Source: Verrucomicrobiales bacterium
GTDB taxonomy: Bacteria > Verrucomicrobiota > Verrucomicrobiia > Verrucomicrobiales > V1-33
NCBI GenBank assembly: GCA_028293125.1
Contig: JAQGPJ010000041.1
Coordinates: 1-64,000 of the forward strand
Length of the DNA stretch: 64,000 bases
Direction: 5' to 3'
The position numbers and the translations under genes were made by a program. Position 1 is the first letter of the stretch; each line of letters starts with the position of its first letter. Under the pieces are notes generated by a model. That model had not been told where the DNA came from and ran no database searches. It was given only the letters and a program-made list of their open reading frames with translations. Below, in pieces: positions 49,786 through 58,166 of the stretch.

Positions 49786-50718
49786 TCAGCTCTGCCTCTT
49801 CCATCCCATGGCCAGCAGCGTCTGGAAGTTCGGCGGCTCGCTTTCGCGGTCCACGGTGCGCACATGGATATCCTGAAAGCCGGCATCCTCCAAAAAGCCA
49901 TACAGCTCCACCTCCGTGAATCCCAGCCACACATCCGCATAAAGTTCGCGGGCTTGCTCGAAGTCATGCTTCAGCAGGTCCAGCACCACCAGCCTCCCGC
50001 CGGGGCGGGTGATGCGCCACGCTTCGCGGATGGCCCGCGGGGGCTGGGCCGCGTGATGCAGAGCTTGGCTTAGGAAAACCAAGTCCACGGAGGCATCCTC
50101 AATGGGCGGCTCCTCCAGTTCGCCGAGCCGGAACTCCAGATTCGCGAATCCGTTCTCCCGCGCGGTTTTAACTCCGAACTCAATCATCTTTTCGGAGTTG
50201 TCCACCGCGATCACTTTGGCCGCACGCTGAGCCAGCAGCTGGGAGAAGGTTCCCTCCCCCGCCCCCAGATCCGCGATGGTCCAAGACGGCGGGAGCAGTA
50301 GCAGCAGGCTTTCCGCCAGCCCCTTCCACGAGCGGCCCGGCAGATAGCTGCGTCCGAATTTCCCGGCCAGCTGGTCAAAATAAATCCGCGCGGTGTCCGC
50401 GCGTTTGCGCAGCGCCAGCTTCAGGGCCCGTTTGTCCTCCAGCGCCTCCGGCACGCTGTCCGATCCCTCGCGCACCAAGGCCTGAAGAGTGGCGCTGACA
50501 GCGCCAAGGCCGTAGATACTGTTCTTCCCTGACCGACGCGCCTTCACCAGCCCTGCATTCTTCAGCAGCCCCAACTGCGTGCTGATGCGGCTCTGCTTCA
50601 TGTTCAGAATATCCTGCAGCTCGGCCACGGAAAGCTCCGCCTGATCCAGCAGCAGGAGCAGCCGGAGGCGGGTGGGTTCGCTGAGAAGGCGGAGGGAGTC
50701 GAGTACGGAGGCCGGCAT
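49786..50718 (-). CDS. ArsR-type regulator fused to a SAM-dependent methyltransferase
   Basis: 310 residues from the ATG giving 'MPASVLDSLRLLSEPTRLRLLLLL'. Residues 1-90 are an ArsR winged helix ('SVAELQDILNMKQSRISTQLGLLKNAGLVKARRSGKNSIYGL'). Residues about 125-310 are a class I methyltransferase with 'IADLGAGEGTFSQLLAQRAAKVIAVDNSEKMIEFG' (motif I and acidic loop), 'VFLSQALHHAAQPPRAIREAWRITRPGGRLVVLDL'. Such fusions in other bacteria sit with methionine or SAH metabolism or arsenic genes; here the neighbours are glyS and DUF1501, so the signal and substrate are unclear. The DNA-binding half may sense SAM or SAH through the fused enzyme. Confidence 0.88.
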   Translation of the reverse strand: MPASVLDSLRLLSEPTRLRLLLLLDQAELSVAELQDILNMKQSRISTQLGLLKNAGLVKARRSGKNSIYGLGAVSATLQALVREGSDSVPEALEDKRALKLALRKRADTARIYFDQLAGKFGRSYLPGRSWKGLAESLLLLLPPSWTIADLGAGEGTFSQLLAQRAAKVIAVDNSEKMIEFGVKTARENGFANLEFRLGELEEPPIEDASVDLVFLSQALHHAAQPPRAIREAWRITRPGGRLVVLDLLKHDFEQARELYADVWLGFTEVELYGFLEDAGFQDIHVRTVDRESEPPNFQTLLAMGWKRQS

Positions 50719-50896
50719 GAGGGGCCGGACTCTATGGCGGGTCAAGCGGCGCTCCGCAACCCGCAGGATCGCCCTGAAGCGTATATTCAGCATCAATGCG
50801 CCCTGCTTACGTAGCAATGCGCGCGCACTGCCTCCACAAGTCTCAACCGTGCCCTGCATTGAAAGAACCGGCTCCGCGCTCCATTATCCCCTCTCA

Positions 50897-52330
50897 GTGA
50901 AATCCCCCCACGCCCCTGACCTTTCGCACCTTTTCGCCACCCGCCGCGACTTCCTCAAACGCTGCGGCATGGGCATGGGCGCGATGGCTTTCCAATCCCT
51001 GTTCCCCGATGCCGCCAGCGCGGCGGGGAACCCACTGGAGGGGCGGTCGCCGCAGTTTCAGCCGAAGGCCAAGCACATCATCCACATCTTCGCCAACGGC
51101 GGCCCCTCGCAGGTGGACACTTGGGACCCCAAGCCGGAGCTGACCCGCCTGCACGGCCAGGACATGCCCAAGGAGAATCTGCGCACGGAGCGCAAGACCG
51201 GGCACCTGATGAAGTCGCCCTACAGCTTTAAAAAGTATGGCCAATCCGGCTTGGAGGTCAGCGAGATTTTCGCCAAAACCGCCGAGTTTGCCGACGATCT
51301 CTGCGTCATCCGCTCCATGCACGCGGATGTGCCCAACCATGAGCCCTCGCTGCTGCTGATGAACTGCGGCGAGGCCCGGCTGGTGCGGCCCAGCATGGGG
51401 TCGTGGGTGACCTACGGACTGGGGACGCTGAATCAGAACCTGCCCGGCTTCATCACCATGTGCCCCGGCGGCTATCCCATCCAGGAAAGCCAGAACTGGC
51501 AGTCCGGCTTCCTGCCGGGAACCTACCAAGGGACCTACATCGACACCCAGCACCGGGAGCTGGACAAGCTGATCGAGAATATCCGCAACGACCGGCTTCC
51601 CCTGAAGGAGCAGCGCCGTCAGATCGATCTGCTGCAGGAGCTGAACCGCCGGCATCTGGCGCGCCGCGACGAGGATGCCCAGTTGGAGTCGCGCATCCAG
51701 TCCTTTGAATTGGCCTACCGCATGCAGATGGATGCCAGCGATGCCTTCGATCTCAGCCGGGAGCCCGTCCACATCCGGGAAATGTACGGCGACACCGTGC
51801 ATGGACGGCAAATGCTCATCACCCGCCGCCTGATCGAGCGTGGCGTGCGCTTCATCCAGTTGTGGCACGGTCCGGGGCAGCCCTGGGATCACCATGATGA
51901 TATCGAGGCCGGCCACCGCCAGCTGGGTCTGGAGTGCGACCAGCCGATCGCCGCCCTGCTGAAGGATCTGAAACAGCGCGGCATGCTGGACGAGGTGCTG
52001 GTGATGTGGGGCGGGGAATTTGGGCGCACCCCGGTGGTGGAGCTGCCCACTGCGGGAGCCAACGCCGGCAAGGTCAACGGCCGCGACCACAACCACTACG
52101 GATTCACCTACTGGATGGCCGGCGGGGGCTCCAAGGGCGGATATGTCCACGGAGCCACGGATGACTTCGGTTTCGCGGCCCGCGACAACCCGGTCCATGT
52201 CCACGATCTCCACGCGACCATCCTGAAACTCCTGGGGTTTGACCACGAGAAATTCACCTACCGCTACGCCGGGCGCGACTACCGCCTGACGGATGTGCAC
52301 GGCAAGGTGGTGGATCAGCTGATCGCCTGA
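50897..52330 (+). CDS. DUF1501 protein, Tat-exported, without a PSCyt partner
   Basis: 477 residues from a GTG giving VKSPHAPDLSHLFATRRDFLKRC; the frame is open further 5' but that overlaps the divergent regulator. The Tat signal is 'TRRDFLKRCGMGMGAMAFQSLFPDAASA'. Family core: 'IIHIFANGGPSQVDTWDPKPEL', 'IRSMHADVPNHEPSLLLMNCGEARLVRPSMGSWVTYGLG', 'QLWHGPGQPWDHHDDI', 'WGGEFGRTPVVE', 'GRDHNHYGFTYWMAGGGSKGGYVHGATDDFG' and 'HDLHATILKLLGFDH'. This subgroup usually follows a DUF1549/DUF1553 cytochrome gene in PVC bacteria; none is adjacent here. Confidence 0.9.
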   Translation: MKSPHAPDLSHLFATRRDFLKRCGMGMGAMAFQSLFPDAASAAGNPLEGRSPQFQPKAKHIIHIFANGGPSQVDTWDPKPELTRLHGQDMPKENLRTERKTGHLMKSPYSFKKYGQSGLEVSEIFAKTAEFADDLCVIRSMHADVPNHEPSLLLMNCGEARLVRPSMGSWVTYGLGTLNQNLPGFITMCPGGYPIQESQNWQSGFLPGTYQGTYIDTQHRELDKLIENIRNDRLPLKEQRRQIDLLQELNRRHLARRDEDAQLESRIQSFELAYRMQMDASDAFDLSREPVHIREMYGDTVHGRQMLITRRLIERGVRFIQLWHGPGQPWDHHDDIEAGHRQLGLECDQPIAALLKDLKQRGMLDEVLVMWGGEFGRTPVVELPTAGANAGKVNGRDHNHYGFTYWMAGGGSKGGYVHGATDDFGFAARDNPVHVHDLHATILKLLGFDHEKFTYRYAGRDYRLTDVHGKVVDQLIA

Positions 52331-52384
52331 CGCCCCGCCGGCGTTTTGGTGAAATCCCTGTCCTTATGCCGATGACCGGAAGGA

Positions 52385-53035
52385 CTACTTCCGGGTTTTG
52401 ACCGGCTTTGCGCGCTTGGGGAAAAGCTCCCGGCACAGCCGGCAGACCGTGCCGTCGCAGCCACGGGCGGTGCAATGCGCCCGCCCGTAAAAGATGATTT
52501 GAAGGTGCAGCTTGTTCCACCGTTCCCGGGGGAAGAGCTTTTTGAGATCCGCCTCCGTCCGCTCCACGGACCGTCCATCGGTCAGCTCCCAGCGCTGGGC
52601 CAGCCGATGGATATGGGTGTCCACGGGAAACGCCGGAAAGCCGAACGCCTGGGACATCACCACTGATGCCGTTTTGTGCCCCACCCCCGGCAGAGCCTCC
52701 AGTGCCTCAAAACTTTGAGGAACCTTGCCGCCGTGCTGGTCCAGCAGAATCCGGGACAATTCGGAAATGGCCTTGGCCTTGCGGGGGGACAGCCCGCAGG
52801 GGCGGATGATGGCCTGAATCTCCTCCACCGGCACCCTCACCATGTTCTCCGGAGTGTCCGCCCGGCCAAACAGCAGCGGGGTCACCGTGTTGACGCGGGC
52901 ATCCGTGCACTGGGCGGACAGCAGCACAGCGATAAGCAGGGTGTAGGGATCGCGGTGATCCAGTGGGATGGGAGTCTCCGGGTAGAGTTCCTCCAACACC
53001 TCGGAAATTCTGGCCGCTCGCCGGGTGCGGGTCAT
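52385..53035 (-). CDS. nth: Endonuclease III (DNA glycosylase/AP lyase)
   Basis: 216 residues from the ATG giving 'MTRTRRAARISEVLEELYP'; an upstream ATG at 53080 adds 15 residues. Helix-hairpin-helix 'LEALPGVGHKTASVVMSQAFG' with the catalytic Lys, and 'FPVDTHIHRLAQRWELTDG' with the catalytic Asp. It removes oxidised pyrimidines. The C-terminal Fe-S loop has four cysteines spaced C-x4-C-x4-C-x2-C ('HCTARGCDGTVCRLC') rather than the E. coli C-x6-C-x2-C-x5-C. Convergent with the DUF1501 gene. Confidence 0.93.
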   Translation of the reverse strand: MTRTRRAARISEVLEELYPETPIPLDHRDPYTLLIAVLLSAQCTDARVNTVTPLLFGRADTPENMVRVPVEEIQAIIRPCGLSPRKAKAISELSRILLDQHGGKVPQSFEALEALPGVGHKTASVVMSQAFGFPAFPVDTHIHRLAQRWELTDGRSVERTEADLKKLFPRERWNKLHLQIIFYGRAHCTARGCDGTVCRLCRELFPKRAKPVKTRK

Positions 53036-53145
53036 GCAGGGAAAGAGAGAATCGTAAACGGCGGCATTTCCTTGTGCCAATCTCCAGTGCCCCGGCTGGG
53101 GAAACAGCGATTTCCGGAAATTTCACTCACTGACTCCTCCTCTCC

Positions 53146-53206
53146 AAAAACGGCAGGGCGTCCTATCCTCCAGTCTCTGTAAAGACTGGAAAAAGAACGC
53201 CCTGCC
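53146..53206 (-). terminator. Two-tier terminator hairpin of the 3D-domain gene
   Basis: Outer 10-bp stem GGCAGGGCGT / ACGCCCTGCC at 53152-53161 and 53197-53206, with an inner hairpin CCAGTCT / AGACTGG. On the minus strand it is followed by GTTTTTGG. Lies 50 bases beyond the stop at 53256. Confidence 0.75.
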
Positions 53207-53255
53207 AGTGCTTTTGAAAATTCAGACTGAGGGACAAATTCGGTGCGGCTCTGGA

Positions 53256-53792
53256 TCAGCCGCGGAGATTGCGCCTGATGCTTTCCACCATGGTCCGGAC
53301 GTGGGGATAGGAGACGCGGTCACCCAGAATGGCCAGGCTGTCGCCGTAGGAGCCCCATTTGATCACCTTGATGCGCACATTGCGCGCGCCCCATTCACTG
53401 ATGCCGGCCATGTCCGGCTTGTAGAGATCAATGGTCTTGGTGCCGACCAGCGCGCTGCCGTAGTCGTCAATGCGGTAGGTGTAGGGCAGACCCTCGATTT
53501 TGAACACAGTGCCCAGAGGGAACACGGACCAGTCGGACGCCGCACTGCGGAACATGCCATACTGGAGATTGCCGCCTTCGGCACTGGCACGCCCGTATTT
53601 CAGGCTGTCAGCCTCAACGTGGCTGTAGGCGGTGGTGCGGACTTTGTAATATTTGGCGTTGTCGATTTGAGAACGCCCACTGCCGGTTTTGTGGACCTTG
53701 GCATCAGCCAGGCTGGTGGTGGAGGAGCAACTGCAGAAGCAGGCACTGGAGGCGGCGGCAAGAAGGGCGGTCAGAAGCGGTCGGCAGGCCAT
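53256..53792 (-). CDS. 3D-domain lipoprotein (double-psi barrel, cell-wall type)
   Basis: 178 residues. A lipoprotein signal has several Cys near 'SSACFCSC', so the lipid-attached Cys is one of these. The 3D domain (about 45-160) shows 'VRTTAYSHVEADS', 'FPLGTVFKIEGLPYTYRIDDYGSALVGTKTIDLYKPDMAGISEWGARNVRIKVIKWG', containing the three Asp residues (Y-IDD-G, K-IDLY) that name the family. Such domains occur in lytic transglycosylases such as MltA and in resuscitation-promoting factors, so it probably binds or cleaves peptidoglycan in the envelope. Confidence 0.85.
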   Translation of the reverse strand: MACRPLLTALLAAASSACFCSCSSTTSLADAKVHKTGSGRSQIDNAKYYKVRTTAYSHVEADSLKYGRASAEGGNLQYGMFRSAASDWSVFPLGTVFKIEGLPYTYRIDDYGSALVGTKTIDLYKPDMAGISEWGARNVRIKVIKWGSYGDSLAILGDRVSYPHVRTMVESIRRNLRG

Positions 53793-54015
53793 AAATTCGG
53801 AAGTGGCGGGTTAATTCGCAGGAAAACAAGATCCTCCGGAATGTTGAACTTCAGGCTCCTTTGACATTCAGGAGCCGGAAACGTTGAGCACCGGCGAAGC
53901 GATTAAAGCAGCCGGCGGGCCGTGTTTAAACTTTTTTGAAATGGCAGGCAAGAGATTTATACCCTTCATTTCTCTTAATTTCCATAAAAACCTCAAATTT
54001 TCAGATTCACGCCAC

Positions 54016-54034
54016 TTGAATAAAATTTATTCAA
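54016..54034. other. Perfect AT-rich palindrome TTGAATAAA-A-TTTATTCAA
   Basis: Nine-base arms around one central base, in the otherwise gene-free 245-base AT-rich stretch 53793-54037. It sits four bases from the stop of the TPR gene. It could be a bidirectional terminator core or a regulator site; neither is proven. Confidence 0.5.
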
Positions 54035-54037
54035 TTT

Positions 54038-55021
54038 TCATTTTCGTTTTTCAGAAGGGTTTTCCTCGCTGCTGAGCAGGGATTCCAGCGGCAGTGTCAT
54101 CCACTGGCTGGCACCCTTGCCACGGGCCAAATCCAGAGCTTTTTGCCCTGCTGTCCGGTCTCCCAGCAGAGTATGGGCAATTCCCTTTTCACAGATCAGG
54201 GACAGATCGGGATTCTCCGGACGAAGCCGCGACTCCATCTCCAAGAGGGCGGCGCGCAGATCCGTCTCCGCTCCGGGCCGGTTCCCGTCATGCAGGCGGA
54301 TACGGGCCCGGCGGATGAGCCAGGCGGCCTGATAACGGGTATTGCCCAGTTCCTCCTCGATCTCCGGCAGGATTTCATCCCCCCGACCGGCGTCCAGCAT
54401 GGCGTCATACCATTTTTCCCGGAGCACAAAACTCCGGATTTTGCCCATGGCCTGAGAGAGATCTCGAATGCGCTCATCGTGTTTTCCCAGCCGCCGCTGG
54501 GCTTCCGCCCGCAGCAGGCAGAGATCCAGCAGCAAATCCGGGGAGCGCTTCAGACCATCCTGCGCGGCAGCCAGGGCCTCCTCATTTTTCCCGCTGCGCA
54601 GCAGCAGATCCGCCAGCACGCTGTCACAGCCGGGAATGTGGAACGCCTGGGCCGGCGGAGCCGAAGCCATGGCTTTCCGCAGCCGGCCGATGCCGTCCTC
54701 AATCCGGCCTTCCGCCGCCTCCTCCCGCGCCAGTTCCCGGCTGGCGGGCAGGAAGCCGGGGTTCAACGCCAGAGTTTTCTCAAAATCGGCCCGCGCCTCC
54801 GCCGGTTTGCCCATCTCGCGGTAATTCCACGCCCGCTGGAAATACAGTTCGGGAACCTCCGGCATTTTAGCGATTTGAGCCGTGAGGTCAGCCACCGTGA
54901 TTTCGTGCCCCGGATCCGGCCACGCGCTTTCCGCTCCAGCCAGCGCCAATGCCAGCGCGAGCACCGGCACCGCAGTGCTCCGCCATCCTCCGCGATGTAA
55001 AATCTCCCCTGCCCTGATCAT
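54038..55021 (-). CDS. Exported TPR-repeat protein
   Basis: 327 residues. The signal peptide is near 'STAVPVLALALALAGAESAWP'. At least four tetratricopeptide-like helix pairs follow: 'ELYFQRAWNYREMGKPAEARADFEKTLALNPGF' (clear consensus), 'LADLLLRSGKNEEALAAAQDGLKRSPDL', 'LCLLRAEAQRRLGKHDERIRDLSQAM' and 'AWLIRRARIRLHDGNRPGAETDLRAALLEM'. Likely a periplasmic scaffold or binding protein; partner unknown. Divergent from trxB. Confidence 0.8.
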   Translation of the reverse strand: MIRAGEILHRGGWRSTAVPVLALALALAGAESAWPDPGHEITVADLTAQIAKMPEVPELYFQRAWNYREMGKPAEARADFEKTLALNPGFLPASRELAREEAAEGRIEDGIGRLRKAMASAPPAQAFHIPGCDSVLADLLLRSGKNEEALAAAQDGLKRSPDLLLDLCLLRAEAQRRLGKHDERIRDLSQAMGKIRSFVLREKWYDAMLDAGRGDEILPEIEEELGNTRYQAAWLIRRARIRLHDGNRPGAETDLRAALLEMESRLRPENPDLSLICEKGIAHTLLGDRTAGQKALDLARGKGASQWMTLPLESLLSSEENPSEKRK

Positions 55022-55351
55022 GGACCATTATTCAGCAGAGCACCCGCGCCTTGCCAACCGCCAACCGGGTACGGAGACATTCATTTTTAATGGAGGCCTC
55101 TCCGCCAAGCGCAAAAGCGGAACCGTTCGCTATCCAACAAATTCCGGTGGCGGCAGCGCTTTCCTTAACACCCCGTTTCCCACCCGCCAGCCGAGTGACG
55201 CTTTCCACCGCGCCACTACGCAGAATCTCCGCATTTTCCCTTTCCCCACCCCTGCCTTTCCCCATACTCCCTGGCCCGCGACCAGCGTTTGAGGCCAAGT
55301 CCCTGCGGCTTTCCACCAAGCCCCCCATCTTTTTTAATACCCGGACCCAAT
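55022..55351. other. Gap between TPR gene and trxB; no gene seen
   Basis: 330 bases with no convincing frame, RNA fold or repeat. It must hold the divergent promoters of the TPR gene and trxB. Nothing more can be said by eye. Confidence 0.5.
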
Positions 55352-56305
55352 ATGGAAAACGTCATCATCATCGGCAGCGGCTGCGCTGGCCTCACCGCCG
55401 CCCTTTACACCGCCCGCGCCGATCTGACCCCCTTGGTTGTCACCGGCACCATGCCCGGCGGCCTGCTCACCACCACCACCATTGTGGAGAACTACCCGGG
55501 ATTTGTGGAGGGCATCGACGGTTATGCCCTGATGATGAACATGCAGAAGCAGGCCGAGCGTTTCGGAGCCCGCATGCGCAGCCTCAGCCGCGTGGAGGCG
55601 GTCGACCTGAGCCAGCGCCCCTTTGCCATAACGGTGGACGGCGAGGTGCTGCACACCAAAACTCTCATCATCGCCACCGGCGCCGGCCACCGGCACCTCG
55701 GCATCGAAAGCGAGCACCTGCTGGAGAACAAAGGCGTCACCTACTGCGCCACCTGCGACGGAGCCCTGCCCATGTTCCGCAACAAGCCGCTGGTCGTGGT
55801 GGGCGGCGGCGACTCCGCCTGTGAGGAGGCCCTCTATCTGACCCGCTTCGCCTCCACCGTGTATCTGGTGCACCGCCGCGATGAGCTGCGCGCCTCCAAA
55901 ATTATGGCCGACCGCACGCTGGCGCATCCCAAAATCAAGCCCGTCTGGAACACGGAGGTCACGGAAATACTGGATGTGGCCAAGGATGTGGTCACCGGCA
56001 TCCGCCTGAAAAACAACCAGACCGGAGAGGAGTCCGTGCTGGACTGCGCCGGAGTCTTCATCGCCATCGGCCTGGTCCCCAGCACCCAGCTTTTCAAGGA
56101 CACCCTGGACACGGACGAGGCGGGATACTTCGTTCTCACGGAGGGCAGCAAAACCAAGGTCCCCGGAGTTTTCATCGCCGGCGACTGCGCTGACAAGGTT
56201 TACCGCCAGGCCATCACCGCCGCCGGCATGGGCTGCACCGCCGCCATCGACTGCGAGCGCTTCCTCCAGGAGGAGGCCCACCACGCGCCGCCCGCGGCGG
56301 TCTGA
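55352..56305 (+). CDS. trxB: Thioredoxin reductase
   Basis: 317 residues from the ATG giving 'MENVIIIGSGCAGLTAALYTARAD'. FAD loop GSGCAG, 'GTMPGGLLTTTTIVENYPGF', the redox site C132-A-T-C135 in 'GVTYCATCDGALP', the NADPH loop 'VVVGGGDSACEEALYLTRFA', and the C-terminal FAD site 'GVFIAGDCADKVYRQAITAAGMGCTAAIDCERFL'. It reduces thioredoxin with NADPH. The second Gly of the usual GxGPAG is replaced by Cys (GSGCAG), a known variant. Followed after 43 bases by a DUF2716 gene on the same strand. Confidence 0.95.
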   Translation: MENVIIIGSGCAGLTAALYTARADLTPLVVTGTMPGGLLTTTTIVENYPGFVEGIDGYALMMNMQKQAERFGARMRSLSRVEAVDLSQRPFAITVDGEVLHTKTLIIATGAGHRHLGIESEHLLENKGVTYCATCDGALPMFRNKPLVVVGGGDSACEEALYLTRFASTVYLVHRRDELRASKIMADRTLAHPKIKPVWNTEVTEILDVAKDVVTGIRLKNNQTGEESVLDCAGVFIAIGLVPSTQLFKDTLDTDEAGYFVLTEGSKTKVPGVFIAGDCADKVYRQAITAAGMGCTAAIDCERFLQEEAHHAPPAAV

Positions 56306-56348
56306 AAGACTTGAGGCGCACATCCCCTGCTGGCCTGGCCGTAATCCA

Positions 56349-56879
56349 ATGGTCCGCCCAAACCCAGCACCTGCCCCTTTTTGCGTGAGTGCATGGACCA
56401 TCATTCCGGATCAGGAAGTCGATTCCATTTGGGACCGGTTTTACGATGATTTTGATTTCCGCCCAAGCATGGGAACGTTTCCGGGTATCTGGGAGCCGGT
56501 TCCTTCAGTCACCTACCGCTTGGACTCTGTGTACGGGACACCGGAGCATCACGACCGGATGATGGAGGGATTCGATGACGCCGCCCTGCGGATATGTTCG
56601 GCTATCTGCCAGCCTTCGGGCAGAGTGCTGGCTCTCGATTGGCAGCATCCCTGTTACTATTTTGCCCCCGCGCTTCATAACGGCCACTGGGAAGTGCCGC
56701 CCTTTCCCGATGGAGACTATTATATTTTCTTATCGGAGGACTTCAGAGATGGTTGGTTTGGACATCCTTGGGAGCAGACTGTCTGCATCTTCGGCCAGCG
56801 GGCTGTCTCCAGCCTCGGAATGGGCCTCCCGAAGCTGTTTACCAATCCTATCCGGCAGCGGATATGCCCACCCTCATGA
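56349..56879 (+). CDS. DUF2716 protein (immunity-like)
   Basis: 176 residues; the first 12 are not conserved, so a GTG at 56382 could be the true start. The DUF2716 pattern is strong: 'IWDRFYDDFDFRPSMGTFPGIWEPVPSVTYRL', 'LALDWQHPCYYFAPA', 'PPFPDGDYYIFLSEDFRDGWFGHPWEQTVCIFG'. Cytoplasmic, acidic, about the family's usual length. Members are scattered in Bacilli and other phyla and often lie in gene groups with polymorphic-toxin immunity proteins, so an immunity role is plausible but not shown. The next gene (DUF4303-like) is of the same kind. Confidence 0.82.
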   Translation: MVRPNPAPAPFCVSAWTIIPDQEVDSIWDRFYDDFDFRPSMGTFPGIWEPVPSVTYRLDSVYGTPEHHDRMMEGFDDAALRICSAICQPSGRVLALDWQHPCYYFAPALHNGHWEVPPFPDGDYYIFLSEDFRDGWFGHPWEQTVCIFGQRAVSSLGMGLPKLFTNPIRQRICPPS

Positions 56880-56988
56880 ATCCAGCCGCCGGCAACACCT
56901 TCCATGTGCCGGACCAGACATTCGGCCTTCACGCCCTGGTGCCTGGCAAAGTTTGCCCACATAGTAAAATTCAACCTTCTGAGCACCA

Positions 56989-57537
56989 ATGGGCTTATTG
57001 CAGGAAATTGAAGCGAAGTGGTTTGAAACTGCCGCCGAGGCTATCCTTGCCCAGGTTTCAGCCCACCCTCAGGAACAGTTCTATGCGGCCGCATTTTGGC
57101 TTTTTTACGAGGATTATACCCGGTTCGGAACGCCCTTGCTCGCCCTCAATACCGAGAACTGGATTACGGCGATGGACCCGGAGATGGGCATCGATTTGAG
57201 GTGGCATCCCTCTGATTGGCAATACTCCCACATGGACGGCGCCTTTGAGACCATGCAGCCGTATTACCTGAAGCTGTCGGATCATCTCGTGGGACGGGGC
57301 GAGGTTTATTGGGAAATCGTCAGTGCGGAGCATCAGGCCGGCGTGGCGCGGGTATGCCGGCGCCTGACGCATGAAATCCGCTCCCGGTCAGGAGTTTTCG
57401 CGGATATACGCCTGCCCGATTACTTCGTGGTGGGGATTTTTGAGACCCGCGAGGATGATCCGCTGTTCACCGAGCTTGTCAGAGCCAGCATCGCCCCGGA
57501 GATTCTCTCAACCCTGCCTTTCCCAATATGGGAATGA
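56989..57537 (+). CDS. DUF4303-like protein (immunity-like)
   Basis: 182 residues. 'FETAAEAILAQVSAHPQEQFYAAAFWLFYEDYTRFGTPLLALNTE' and 'IDLRWHPSDWQYSHMDGAFETMQPYY' fit the DUF4303 pattern (an N-terminal helix, 'FYA-A-', then 'RW-P-DW-Y'). The C-terminal half ('VCRRLTHEIRSRSGVF', 'PDYFVVGIFETREDDPL') also fits. Soluble and acidic, with no signal peptide. DUF4303 is one of the SUKH-neighbour immunity families in polymorphic toxin loci. No toxin gene is next to it, so these may be orphan immunity genes. Confidence 0.65.
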   Translation: MGLLQEIEAKWFETAAEAILAQVSAHPQEQFYAAAFWLFYEDYTRFGTPLLALNTENWITAMDPEMGIDLRWHPSDWQYSHMDGAFETMQPYYLKLSDHLVGRGEVYWEIVSAEHQAGVARVCRRLTHEIRSRSGVFADIRLPDYFVVGIFETREDDPLFTELVRASIAPEILSTLPFPIWE

Positions 57538-57546
57538 CACTGAGCA

Positions 57547-58083
57547 TCAACGATTGGATATTTTGAGGAAAACGGAAAACAGCTTCAGCGCCATGGACCT
57601 GAGCGATCCCCAGAATGCCGACGTCCGCATCCCAGCCGCCGGCAACCAGATGGGGCAACCCATGCTGAAGCCATCGACCGCCCCACTGACCAGCAGACCT
57701 GAATCCACAATAAGCCCAGGACCTGTGACCATCGGAACTAACTCCGCCCGCCAGCCGCATTTTTCCATCTGATTCACCAAAGCCGGAAGCTTGGACCACT
57801 TCAGCGCCTTCAGCTCCTTTTCCGCCAGCATGCCCTCCGCGCCGCCTTTCGGGCAGATGTCCTGACACTTCCGGAAAAGAGTGACCGCTCCGGATTTGTC
57901 ACCCTCTGACAGCCGGCGGGGGCGGCGGGAAAGGCGGTCTCACTTTCCTTTCCGGGATGACTTTGGGATCCGCCGCCTGTTTGCTGGCCTTCATCAGGGC
58001 CTCCTCGGATTCCTGCCCGGCGAGGAAGCGGATCCGGAGCAACCGACTGTGCAGGTTGATGCTTGTCAAACCGCCGGTTCTGT
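57547..58083 (-). pseudogene. Frameshifted gene of unknown family
   Basis: Two minus-strand frames both read like protein. The first (58083-57899) contains 'LRIRFLAGQESEEALMKASK', then 'VIPERKVRPPFPPPPP' and a stop. The second (57903-57547) begins 'RLSEGDKSGAVTLFRKCQDI', then 'AEKELKALKWSKLPALVNQM'. They meet at a run of five G (57918-57922), so a one-base indel there would fuse them. The last about 35 residues may be in yet another frame. No family recognised. It lies between immunity-like genes and the guanidine riboswitch. Confidence 0.5.
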
Positions 58084-58107
58084 GCCACTCTTTGCGCTTC
58101 ACCTGAA

Positions 58108-58150
58108 GCGGGGACGACCCCGCCTCTCTGATTCGCACGGGGACGACCCC
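58108..58150 (+). ncRNA. Guanidine-II (mini-ykkC) riboswitch
   Basis: Two adjacent hairpins with ACGA loops: GCGGGG-ACGA-CCCCGC (58108-58123) and GGGG-ACGA-CCCC (58139-58150), joined by 15 bases. Paired stems with ACGR loops are the defining feature of the mini-ykkC/guanidine-II class, each pair binding guanidine. A GGAG-containing ribosome binding site at 58160-58165 follows. The downstream gene encodes a SugE/Gdx transporter, the classical partner. Confidence 0.93.
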
Positions 58151-58166
58151 ATACCTATTGGAGAGC

